The notes under the pieces: generated by a model
Told to the model about the DNA's origin: nothing
Seen by the model: only the letters and a program-made list of their open reading frames with translations
The model's database searches: none
Assembly: GCA_027625915.1 (NCBI GenBank)
Contig: JANTQA010000012.1
Span: forward strand, 16,826,501 to 16,890,500
Direction of reading: 5' to 3'
Origin: Anaeramoeba flamelloides
Taxonomy: Eukaryota; Metamonada; Anaeramoebidae
DNA length: 64,000 nt
Position numbers and translations under genes: made by a program
In this document: positions 22,904 to 33,345 of the stretch, one piece after another
Layout: the number at the start of each line of letters is the position of its first letter
Numbering within the stretch: position 1 is the first letter of the stretch

Positions 22904-23227
22904 TTAGTATGAATCGCTGCATAAAAAATCAATAAAAAAAATAAAAAAAAGAGAACGTGTACTGTTTGTTTGTCCAGAACCTTTTTCTACATAAACTTCT
23001 CCGCCTATCATTGCGTTTTTTTTTGAGTCAGCACAAAGCAATACAAGCGCTGGGATGAGGAATACAATAAAAATGCACCCAACAAGATAGGTTCCTAGAT
23101 GTGCATTTTTGTTGTTTAAGGTTTTGTGAACTTTCCTTTCTTGCTCGCTTTGGCAAACAGCGAAAGCAAAAACGATCAAAAAGATCAACATAACACAAAA
23201 AGTCCAATTGTTCTTTTGAAATTTCAT
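22904..23227 (-). CDS. Two-helix membrane protein or 5' exon
   Basis: A minus-strand ORF begins MKFQKNNWTFCVMLIFLIVF, a signal-anchor-like first helix. A polar loop follows (QSEQERKVHKTLNNKNAHLG), then a second helix (TYLVGCIFIVFLIPALVLLC) and a hydrophilic end. If it is an exon, a donor at 22962 (ACA|GTACAC) is the best candidate, ending the coding part at 22963. If intronless, it stops at 22904 after 107 residues. Similar topology suggests it may be the front of the gene whose 3' exons lie at 16782-19330, but the phases do not match directly. It is divergent from the RCC1-BTB gene 628 bp away. No family was recognised. Confidence 0.5.
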   Translation of the reverse strand: MKFQKNNWTFCVMLIFLIVFAFAVCQSEQERKVHKTLNNKNAHLGTYLVGCIFIVFLIPALVLLCADSKKNAMIGGEVYVEKGSGQTNSTRSLFFIFFIDFLCSDSY

Positions 23228-23854
23228 TCAAACGAAAAAAAGAAATGAAGGCAAATAAAAAAAATAGAAAAAATAATTTATTCAATTCTTTAAATTTTTT
23301 ATTTTTAAAAGTATAAAAGGATCATCTTCAAACAAATTTAATAGAGTTAGGTTCTTATTCTACATAACGACCTTTTTTTATTGCACTAACCATTCAAGAA
23401 AAGAAAATATTGAATTGAGAAAAAATAATTCCTTTTATCATTGTAAAAACTGTTTTGTTGAAAACTACACTTTTTTGCATGAAGACGACTTTGTTAAAAG
23501 TGTATTTTTTTGAGATATTTGAACAACATGAAAAATCGAAAAATTTTTACTTTTAACATGACCCCAATAACAAGACAAACCACAAAAATAAAACTAAAAA
23601 AAATCACAATTCTCAGTTCAAATTCTTCAAGATCTGGTATTTTCGATGACAAAAGAAATAAAAATCTCTTCACAATTTCATTTTCCTAAATAGTTCATTA
23701 AAAGATAAATAAGTGAAGAAAAAAATATGTGGTAAACCTACACATCATAACAATCAATGAAAAAAGGTTTTTTTGTCAATTATTAAGAAAAAATTTGAGA
23801 AGACTAATTCCAATAGAAAAAACAATTATTTTTTCCAATATTTATCTTTCTTGA

Positions 23855-26800
23855 ATGAGTAACTCCAAGTCCACAAGAAAAATAAAACAAACAAAGACAA
23901 ACAACCATCAAGTATATTTCGCAGGTCCAATTTATGAGTTTTCTTTTTTAACAAGCAAAAGTAAATCAAAATTACCGAACTGGAGCCCACTTACCAGCAT
24001 TGACGAATTGGAACGAATCAAAAAAATTGTTGTTTGCCACAAAGCAAATTGCTTAGTTTGGAAGAATCCGAATAAATTAGAATTTTATCAAAAAGACAAA
24101 GAAAAAACAGAGTTCCAATTACCAAAGAAAGAGAGGATAAAGGACATTGTTTCCGGTGACGAAACTTATCTTATTTTAACCAGATCTGGGAAGGTCTTTT
24201 CTTTGGCCGATAAGCTAAAAAATAGCCTTTTTGATTTTACCAGTTCTGTTCCATTGAAGGATCCCGAGAAGAGCACCTTTGGGTCAATCCGATTCGTTGA
24301 CTTTTTTGAAAAGAACAATTTGTTGGTTGACTCGATTGCAATGAGTGAGCGTTGTAATTTTTTTCTTTGCACAAATGGCAAGCTGTATGGAAATGGCTTT
24401 AATCAATTTGGTAAACTTTTGTTTTTTTTTTTTATTTTGTTTTTTTTAAAATCTTTAACTTGTTTTCTTGTAAAAAACCCTCGGTTGTGTTTACAAGTAA
24501 CAACCAATCAATCAAATTCTACTTTTTTAATTTACTGTTTTCGAACAAATGCCAACACGTTTTTTAATTGGAAACGCTCATAGAAACGGAAAGGTAATTT
24601 CAATTCAAAGAAGAAACAAATTAAATCAAAGAATAATTCGTTTTGTTTTTACAATAACCAAATCAACAAAAGCAATTGGAGATCTTGTTTTATTTTTTAA
24701 GATCTCAAGAGTTGTTTTGTAAATCCCAAAAATTGTAAAAGACCAAATAATAGAGCAATCAAAGAGAAACCTAGATTCTAAAAAGCCATTCTTGTTAAAA
24801 TTGTTCTGTGGTTAAGGTATTAGCGCCATTTTAGACATCTATAATCAAAGTGTGTTGTAATTGGGTGTAAGTGATATTAATACTGCATGGTTCACATAAC
24901 TCTAAAAAAATCTATTGTAAATATTATTGCACAATAAATTATTGTAGATTTTACAGATTATCACTATTAAAATTTGCATTTTTGGAAATTTATTTTTTTT
25001 AATTCCTTTTCCAAATCTAAATAATAGAAACCCAAAATACAGTATTCTGGTATTTAATAATTTAGATTTAGAACTTCCAAAAGTAAGTATTTTTATAATT
25101 TTTGAATTTCAAAGATTAACCCAATAATCATCAACACAAAAGTACAAAGACTGATTATTTGTGTTTGGTTTTGATAAAGCTACTTATAACATCAATATAT
25201 TTGCATGATTTGAGAAAAATTTTGTCAAAAAAATTTATTCTATAATTATTTAATTTTTTAAAAAAAAACGAATGTTTTAGTAACTAATCTACATTTCGCC
25301 ACAAATTTTAGAAATTTATCTTTTCAACTTTGCAGTCTGAATATTGATAATTCAACCTTTAAATTTGTTTTAAATGCAGATTTTTTTCTGAAATTCTTGG
25401 TCATTTTTTATTAATTTACAAGGATCTTTTTTGAATTGATGAAATCAACAAACAGTACTACTTTAATAATAGATTTTTTAGAGACATGTGAAACATGTAT
25501 CACTAATATCAATTTCACCCAATTACAACACACTTTAATTATAGATGTCTAAAGTGGCGCTAATTGCTTAATCACATCATTTTGTCTTTAATTTAATTAT
25601 TTGATTTTTATTAAGGGAGTAGGTACATTTTACCAATTTTGAGTTCCACGGTTTCTGTGAAACTCAATGATTAAAAACATTTTTTTAACTAAATAAATTA
25701 ATATTCTAATAAATAGGAGAAAGTTAGATCTCCTAGGATAATATGTTTACATACCAATTAAAAAAAATAGAAATCCAAAAAATATTAAAAAATTGATCAA
25801 GAAAAAATAAAAAAAAATCATTTATTTCTTGATCTTATCTGTAAAATTTGATTCAATTACTTATTCTTAACTCAGTTCTATTTTTTAATTCTTCTTCGAT
25901 AAACTTTTATTTGAAAAATTGTTGATTAACAAATATCTTTCTATTTTTGAATAAAATTCCCCAAAATGAATTTTCATTCCAATTTTCAATTAATTCATCT
26001 AATTTAGATTTGGATCAGAAAATATGATATTTTTTAAACACTTGTTCAGAATTATAGATTTATTGGATGTATTCGTTTGATTTGATAATTCGTTATTTTT
26101 GAGTAAAAACCCAAATAATTCTGAATGTTGCTTTCAAATTTTTTTACATATTTTCTTTTTCTTTGGATTGAACTTTTTGTAGTTATTTTTGATTTCGATA
26201 ATTCAATGCCCTTTCTTTAATCTTTGAAATAATATTCTTTGTTTTTGCTTATTTTGATAAAACTATTTGCAAAAGGGAATTTTGAAAACAAATTTATAAA
26301 AAAACATTATTTTGGTTAAAATAATAATGAATAGTATTGGGGCGAGAAATCCAAGGTTAATGAATTGTTTGTGTTCACGCACAAATTAAGAAGATAATGA
26401 AAACAAATTCTTCGAAAATAGACTTTTCATTCTTTTTTTTTTTTTACCAAATTTGGTTTCAACTTATTTATTTGGAAAGCATGATCTTTCGTGTTTGTCA
26501 TTTTAAAAAGAAAAAGATTTGTTTAAAATACACTTCTCATGTCTATTTTTTTGGCTTATTCTATGATTAATTTCAGGCATTCACCGAAACACATTTCTCT
26601 ATTCAAAAAACAATTGAATAAAACCAAAAATTTAAATCAAAAAAAAAAAATGTTCACAAAGTTGAAAAATTTCAAGATTTGACTCTTATTTTTCTTGTAA
26701 TCTTTTTCAAAAATAGAGCAACTAATAATATTTTGGTTTCAAAGTTTCAATATCCTGTGATACTCAAAAAAATCTTTTTTTGGTAAGGTTCTCACAATTA

Positions 26801-29768
26801 AAAAATTTAAAAATGGTAAAATGTACCCACTTCCTTAAACGTAATCTAAAATAAATCCATCAGGGAGGATGTATTGTTCAAATCATTCTTGAATTATGTC
26901 CTTTATCTTTTGAGAACCAGAAGAACTAAATAATTCCAAATTTTTAAGAATTAGAAATTTTGAATGATTTGAACCATACATCCCTCCTTATGGATTTATT
27001 TTAGATAGCACTTTCTTGTAATCTGGCTTTTCATTTTTAGTACATCTGTACACTCCCCCCCCTCACTACACAACTCTTGGAGATAAGGCACATAATTTTT
27101 TTTTTTTTTTTCCAAATAGTGTTTGAGTTGAAAAATGAAATTGTGCGTTATTATGAACAATTTTTTTTTGTGCCTTATTTATATTTTTTTGTGCCTTATT
27201 TGATTAATTGGTGTGTGTGTGTGTGCTAAAAAGTCCTAGGATTGTAATATTTTCAATTCAAAAATGTATTGAACTTTTTTTTGAAAATGGTCCAAGTGTT
27301 TCCTCAAATAAAAAGATTTAGGATATTAGTTTTCTCTTAGTGGCGAGTCGGCTGTGATCTCCAATTGTGTTCATTTTTTTTCTTGAAAAGAACCATCCTT
27401 TTTTTTTAAAAATAGGATACTAATAATTTCAAAAAAAAAACTTCACTAAAACTAAAAATCTAATATTGTTCTTTTTTAAGACTCTAATCATTTACCGTGG
27501 ATTTGCTCCATACTTAAGAAGTGTCCTTTAAACCTAAAAGTGGTGTTGTGAAATTGTCCTTCTTTTGATTGACAAAATTCAAATAACAAAAAAAATTTTC
27601 ATTAGGATTCTCTTTGACAAAAAATTCAAACAAATAAAAAAAAGTTTACTAAGAATTCTCAATTCTAAAAAATCAAAATTTTAAAAAACAAATTGCTTGT
27701 TTCTTTATTTTAAATTTCTTAAAGGGTTATATTTCTTCAATTTAAAACAAATTTTTTTCTTTAAGTACATGCTCAATTTAATTCAATTTAATCTAATTTG
27801 TGTTTTTTTTTGTAACCCTCTATATTTGACCAAGTAAGGATTATATAACATTCTTGATAAAAACAATAGCTCATTTGAGAATCGAAAAAAAGGATAAAAA
27901 ATCTTAGAGATCTCAAAAAGCCCCAAAGAGTGACACTTCGAAACTAACACAGTTGTTTTCAAAAGTATATATTCTAACCATTCAAATTGGAAATTGAGTG
28001 TCACTCTTGGGCGCTTTTTTCTAAAATGTCCTCGTTTTTTATTGCTCATTTTTGGAGATCAATCACTCTTTACATATTAGTCTATTTTTCCCTGTTTATT
28101 AGGCACTCATAAAAATTACGAATTTTTTTTTTCCCTTTTAAGAAAATTATTTTTAACCTTAATGACTTGACCCTTAAAAGAATTTCTTTAGCAAATTTTT
28201 AGGTTTCATTTTATTTTGGCAAATTATTTTTTAATTGTGAAAATTTCAGGTTTTTTTTGTAAAATTTTCTAGAATCTGAAACAATTTTGAATATTTATAT
28301 TGATAATTAATATTAAATAATTATAGTGATATCTAATTTCGAAATTAATAATTTAAAAAAAAAAAAAAGCATTTGTCTATTTATGACGATCTTTAAAAAA
28401 AAATAAAACAATAAAATAAATAAATCAATAACAGGACAACTTGGAAATGGAACTAAGGAAAATCAACAACTACCAACACTTCTTGCTGAAAAAGTGACAA
28501 GAATTTTTTCGGGTACTCATAGTTTTGGCTATTTTTATACTACATCACAAAATGAAGTATATTCTGGAGGTGATAATTGTGGGGGGCAATTATCAATGGG
28601 ATCAAATAATAACAATCTACCATTTAAAATTCCAAAGTGTAATGCTTCAAAAATTCAAGATATTAAATGTGGCACCTTCTTTTCAATGATATTAACAAAG
28701 AGTGGGCAACTTTATTCTTGTGGATCTAAAAAATACAATGGAATAGGAGAAGATAAATATATTTTTACTCAAATTCCTGGGCTGGAAACGAAAAAAACAA
28801 TTCAAATAAATGCGGGCACAAATTATGGATTAGCTTTAACTAGTGAATATGAACTATTTGGGTGGGGGTTTGATCAAGATAATATGCCAACACCACAGTA
28901 TAGTAGATCTAAACCTTGGCGTGTTCCTAGAAAAATTGCACTCCCTAGATATTTTGAAAGCAACAATAATCTAAAACAAAATATGCAGATTTCATGCGGA
29001 ATTTTTATAACATTTATCTATCCCGCTTTTAATAACAGTAATTACGGTCTTTTAAAAGATTTTAAAAATTTATATAAATTGTATAGAACCAAAAAATATT
29101 GCGATTCATTTCTAGATCCTTTAAACGAGAAATTTCCTATTCATAAATTACTTGTTGAATGTCGAACTGGATGTAAATTATCTAAAATCCAAAAACTTTT
29201 TATTGAAACTGAGAACAGCCTCGGCCAAAAAAATGCAACAGAAATCAACGACTTTTTAAAATGGGTTTATTATGATAAAAAAAAGAATGTAAATGAACCG
29301 ATTTTTAAATTGGTATTTAATAATTTAAAATCTACCTTCCCATCACCAGAAAATTCACTTCAGGAAGACTTATACAGATTATATAAAAATGAAGAATCCA
29401 AAGATTTTAATATTTTAGTGGAACTTTCCAAAAAAGAGACAGTGGTAAAAAAAAAGGAGCATTTTGGGGTAGTTAAAGTTCATAAATTACTATTAATAGC
29501 TCGAAGTGGTTTGTTTAGATCATTGTTTGATTTCGATGAAGAAAATATTAATCAGATTAAAGATTATTCTGGCAAATCAATTGAAAGCTTGCAAATTTTA
29601 ATCAAATATTTTTATACAAACAAAATTCAATTAAACAAAACTTGTAAAGATCCAAAACCAATTATTGAAGAATTAAAAGATTCAATTGAATACTACCAAT
29701 TAAACGAAGATTCAAATTTATTAGAAGAATTGGAAAAAATTAAACGAAAAGCAAAGAGACAAAAATAA
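23855..29768 (+). CDS. RCC1-repeat protein with C-terminal BTB domains
   Basis: Exon 1 (23855-24410) and exon 2 (28435-29768) join at CAATTTG|GTAAAC and AACAG|GACAAC. The join restores an RCC1 repeat, LYGNGFNQFGQLGNGT, across the junction. The 1890-nt coding sequence gives 629 residues. RCC1-like repeats (GxxHSF, GxLYSCG, LFGWG) cover roughly residues 20-390, likely folding as a beta-propeller. A degenerate BTB-like segment (FPIHKLLVECRTG, then INDFLKWVYYD) lies near 419-465. A clearer BTB follows near 508-585 (DFNILVEL, VKVHKLLLIARSGLFRSLFD, LIKYFYTNKIQL). RCC1-BTB proteins commonly act as scaffolds or cullin-3 adaptors; the exact role here is unknown. Exon 1 translation past the donor runs into low-complexity Phe/Leu and should not be taken as protein. 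The intron is 4024 bp. Confidence 0.88.
24816..25567. mobile_element. TTAA-flanked element family T1, copy 1
   Basis: A 752-bp unit lies between TTAA at 24812-24815 and TTAA at 25568-25571. Terminal inverted repeats read GGTATTAGCGCCA...TTTAGACATCTATAAT, then 'caaagtgtgttgtaattggg', and continue for at least 50 bp. TTAA duplication is typical of piggyBac and Kolobok transposons. No transposase is encoded, so this is non-autonomous. It lies in the RCC1-BTB intron. Confidence 0.8.
25615..26834. mobile_element. TTAA-flanked element family T2
   Basis: A 1220-bp unit between TTAA (25611-25614) and TTAA (26835-26838). Ends are GGGAGTAGGTACATTTTACC and the complement of GGAAGTGGGTACATTTTACC. No long ORF is present. 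The different terminal sequence sets it apart from family T1, though both use TTAA. It lies in the RCC1-BTB intron, 43 bp downstream of the T1 copy's right TTAA. Confidence 0.7.
26844..27006. mobile_element. Foldback MITE, 163 bp
   Basis: Inverted arms of about 50 bp start ATCTAAAATAAATCCAT and include 'gggaggatgtatggttc'-type sequence and 'aaatcattc'. It adjoins the right end of the T2 element in the same intron. Confidence 0.7.
27051..27244. mobile_element. Tc1/mariner-type MITE (CCTAGGAC family), degraded
   Basis: The right end 'aaaaagtcctaggattg' is followed by TA and matches the right end of the element at 51606-51858. The left end ('cactcccccccc' after TA) is poorly preserved. Internal 'aaggcaca' blocks occur on both sides. 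This is a tentative boundary. Confidence 0.4.
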
Positions 29769-29827
29769 TAAGGGGTTACTAATATTCTAAAAAATTTAGA
29801 AACAAAATATAATTTTATTGTATTTAT

Positions 29828-31293
29828 ATATCCCTTAGCACCCCAAATATACTAAAAACGTTTCAAACAAAAATTTTACTTTGAAATGTTATCAAAGGAT
29901 TATAAGATATAGAATTGATAATCAATTATCTTAGAAAGAAAATTTTATAATTAAAAATTGTATATTTATCTACAATAAAAAAATTACTTGAAAAAATTTT
30001 TTCAAGATCATTCAAAAAATATTTCTTGGTTATTGGGATTTTATTATTTTTACAAATTTTTTTTTTTTTTTTGAAAAGTTTGTCTAGACATCAAAAACCT
30101 CTTAGTTTTAACGTTTAAAACACATCATACTTTACTGGAATTTTTTTTGGGAGTCCTTTGCACCCCAAAATTGCCTAAAATTCTTGACTTTAATAAATAA
30201 TTTATTCATTACAAAAGTTATTTTGACATCACAGAGAAAATTTATTTTATCTACTGATTACCATTCAATATCAATATTTATATTTGATTCTAAAGAATTT
30301 GAAAATAAAAAAAAATATAAATTAAATTTTTTAGAAAATTATAATATTTTTTTTCATTGTAAAATTTGTGAAATTTTTTCAACAAGATTTTTTTTCAATT
30401 TTAAATGATTTGGCCAATAGTTTGAGTCAGATTAATAATTGATTTTTTTTTTTATTTTTTACTATTTTTTAATTTTTGATTTTTTAAAATCTAGACATAA
30501 AATTACCAATATTATTGAATTAGAGACCATAGATCAGAACTTATTTAACAAGATCTGGATTAATTTATTAAGGAAAATGTCAAATTTCGCAAATATATTA
30601 TTCAAGATTTTACCAAATACAAAATGCAATAAAAAAATTTTTGGTTTCGGAGATTATTTTATTATATTGAAATAATATTTAAAAGTTATTTTATATTATT
30701 TTTTAAATTTAGGTATAATTATTTTATCTATTAAAAAGCAATTTATATTTGTTTTATTCCAATTTAATAAATGAAATTATTTTAAATTTTTTTTTTTTTT
30801 TTGTTTTTCAATTATTATCTTTTACTTAAATAAAAGTTTTAGAAAATTAATCATATTAAAATTTTAATTTTGGCCTAAAGAAATGAATTTTATTTTTCTC
30901 TTGATTGGATATTTATTGAAATTTTTTTTATTTATTTTTTTTATCATAAAATTAGCAAAATTGTTTGGTGGTTATTATTAATAAATCAATGTATTGAGTT
31001 TTGAATTACTATTACTGTAATAAAATTTCTCATTTAAAAAATTAAAATAAAAATAAAAATCTTTAAAAAAAATGTAAAAATGAATAATTATTATTTTTTT
31101 TTCCAATTTCAAAAAAAAAATCAACAACTTAACTACTTTATATTTGAACAATTTTGACTTTTTATTATAATTCAGATTTGGATTAAAGAGAAATAAGAAA
31201 ATTAATATATTAGTACACCAATATCATTTTAAATCTTATCTTTTGAAAAAAAATTGATGAAATTTAGGCAAATCAGGGGTGCTAAGGGATATA
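29828..31293. mobile_element. Inverted-repeat element A, copy 1
   Basis: Ends are ATATCCCTTAGCACCCC at the left and its complement GGGGTGCTAAGGGATAT at the right, about 1.46 kb apart, with TA-rich flanks. The first ~870 bp recurs at 32013-32730 and, inverted, at 61260-62053. Short ORFs at 30184-30408 and 30439-30675 are not preserved in the other copies and look non-coding. Confidence 0.65.
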
Positions 31294-32012
31294 AACTTTT
31301 TTTCTGTCAAAGGGGAATCCAAAAAAAAACATTTTTTTCAAATATTAATTATTTTATATAATTGAACTTTGAAGAACAAATAAGATTTAAACAGAATAAT
31401 ACACATTAAAAAATTGTTGATATCAGTCTGAAAGAAAACTAATTAATCAATATGTTTTCTTAAAAATTGAAAAACTCAAATTCTTAAGGATATTGAGAAA
31501 AAAAGAATGGTTGTTTTGATCTTCTACTGGTATTTGAATAATATATAGGAAATAACTTTCACTTCATTTACCATACTGTTCTTTTAGAAATCAAGGACCT
31601 AAACAAAGTGTGTTGGGATTTGTGGTCTCTAATTGACAGAGGAAATGAAAATGAAGTGGAAAAATTTTCACATTTATTAAACAAATATCAAGATCAAAGA
31701 TTGAATAAAATTCCAATAGAAATCAATACCATTTCACAACAATCATTTCCACAGTTTCAATAACAGTAGAATAACACGTTTTTATCAAGTGACTATTGAT
31801 CTTATCAATAAAAAGAAAATTTGCAACTGAATTACTTGTATAAAAAAAATTGAAAAAAAAAAAAAACAATTTAGTGCAAAAATGTGAAAAAATGATTTCA
31901 ATTTTGAAAATCTCGAAATATAAATTTTTTCTTCTAATATCCATGCAAAACCTATAAACACATGTATTTTGCCTATTAGAACTGGGTCCCTTTCGACTGG
32001 AAAATGGTTTAT
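31291..32012. mobile_element. Inverted-repeat element B
   Basis: Ends read TATAAACTTTTTTTCTGTCAA at the left and, complemented, TATAAACCATTTTCCAGTCG at the right. It is wedged exactly between the right end of element A copy 1 and the left end of copy 2, sharing TATA at both junctions. Its first 300 bp resembles 6795-7105. It contains the exon-like stretch at 31588-31753. Confidence 0.5.
31588..31763 (+). other. Candidate exon within element B
   Basis: The acceptor CTGTTCTTTTAG|AAATCAAGG is followed by an open frame (IKDLNKVCWDLWSLIDRGNE, then KFSHLLNKYQDQRLNKIP and so on) to TAA at 31761. Composition is much richer than the flanks. A possible donor (CCACA|GTTTCA) at 31753/31754 would give a 166-nt exon able to join, through 32766-32818 or an alternative end, to the exon at 33346. 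It could be an upstream exon of the methyltransferase-Nudix gene, or host sequence captured by the element. Confidence 0.3.
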
Positions 32013-32730
32013 ATACCCCTTATAACCCCAAATATACTAATTGCCTTTGAAATAAAATTTTTAATTTGAAATGTTATGAAAGGATTAAAAGATTTAGAAG
32101 TTATAAACAATTATCTTATAATGAAATTTTATAATTAAAAATTGTCTAGTTTACTTAAATTAAAAATATAACTTGAAAAAAATTTTTCAACATCATTTGA
32201 AAAATATTTCTTGTTTATTGTGATTTTATTGTTTTTCAATAAATTTTGTCAAAAAATTTTTTTTTTTTTTTGAAAAAGTTAGTTTACATTTAAAAAAATT
32301 CGGATTTTTAATGTTTAAAACACATCATACTTCACTGGAAATTTTTAAGGGGTCCTTCGCACCCCAATATTGTCCAAAATACTTTAATAAATAATTTATT
32401 CATTACAAAAGATATTAAACATTACCTTGAATTTTTGTTTTATCTTTTGGTCATCATTCAATAGCAATATATATATATATATATATATATTATTAAATAA
32501 TTAAAAAATAAAAGAGTATATAAATAAATTTGAGAAAAAAAAAATATTTTTTACATTGTTAAATTTAGAAATTTTTTCCACAAGATTTTTTTTCAAATTT
32601 AAATGCTTTTACCAATAGTCCAAGTCAGATTAATAATTGATTTTAATTTTAAATTTTTACTATTTTTTAATTTCTGAATTTTTAAAATCTAGACATAAAA
32701 TAAACAATAATACTGATAAATTCAATTTTA
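32013..32730 (+). repeat. Element A, copy 2 (partial)
   Basis: The left end 'tataccccttataaccccaa' and then about 700 bp follow element A copy 1, including 'aaacacatcatacttcactgg' and the 'ctagacataaaat' block. The right end is not recognisable. An (AT)n tract at 32466-32491 lies inside. Confidence 0.55.
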
Positions 32731-32765
32731 TTTTATTACATTTTTAGTTCAATTTACAATTTTAG

Positions 32766-32818
32766 AATCTCAATTAAATCAAGATATAAAACAACTCAAG
32801 AGAGAGAATCGTTTGAAA
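32766..32818 (+). other. Candidate short exon
   Basis: The acceptor TTACAATTTTAG|AATCTC is followed by open codons in two frames: one reads SQLNQDIKQLKRENR (coiled-coil-like), the other ISIKSRYKTTQERESFE. Donor GTTTGA after 32810 or GTCAAG after 32818 would each join in phase to the exon at 33346. Which is right, if either, cannot be told by eye. Confidence 0.25.
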
Positions 32819-32966
32819 GTCAAGACAATTTTACAAATTTTCTTCACATATGACCTTAAATAATGAATTTTCATCAAAGCTTGTGGAAAAATATTTGTAA
32901 AACGTAAAATGAATTAAAAATTTGCCACTATTTCTTTGGAATTTATCAGTATAAATATTTTAAACT

Positions 32967-32968
<2 letters not shown>

Positions 32969-33032
<64 letters not shown>
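32969..33032. repeat. (AT)n(GT)n microsatellite
   Basis: About 30 bp of AT repeat passes directly into 34 bp of GT repeat. Confidence 0.95.
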
Positions 33033-33036
<4 letters not shown>

Positions 33037-33345
33037 GACAATAATTCGTTTCTGAAAATGGTTTTAAAAGTGATTAAGGTTTTGTAGTATTTATTTTTTA
33101 CGACATTTTTAAATTTCAAGATGCAGTAATTTTTTTTTTATATTTGCAAATAAATTTACTAGAAGATTTTTTTAGTTTACTAGCACATTAATAAAAATCG
33201 TGCTTGTTTCCCAAGTACTCACAAAATAAATTCTGGTTAAATACTAAGGATGATTGCTGAAATTAATAATTTACTTGATATGAATTGACCGAAGAATGTG
33301 AATTTTTACTGTTTTTTGCTACAACTTTTACATTTTAAAATATAG

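Noticed and set aside
24411-24583. Extension of RCC1-BTB exon 1 to a local stop
   Set aside because: Low-complexity Phe/Leu translation starting at a good GTAAAC donor; the RCC1 repeat resumes at 28435.
27783-28049. Minus-strand 88-residue ORF (MSNKKRGHFRKKRPRV...) inside the RCC1-BTB intron
   Set aside because: Open and slightly coding-like, but no splice context or family is recognisable. A short inverted match ('gagtgacactt' and 'gagtgtcactc') suggests a repeat.
30184-30675. Two plus-strand ORFs in element A
   Set aside because: Not preserved in the other copies of the element at 32013 and 61260; AT-driven open frames.
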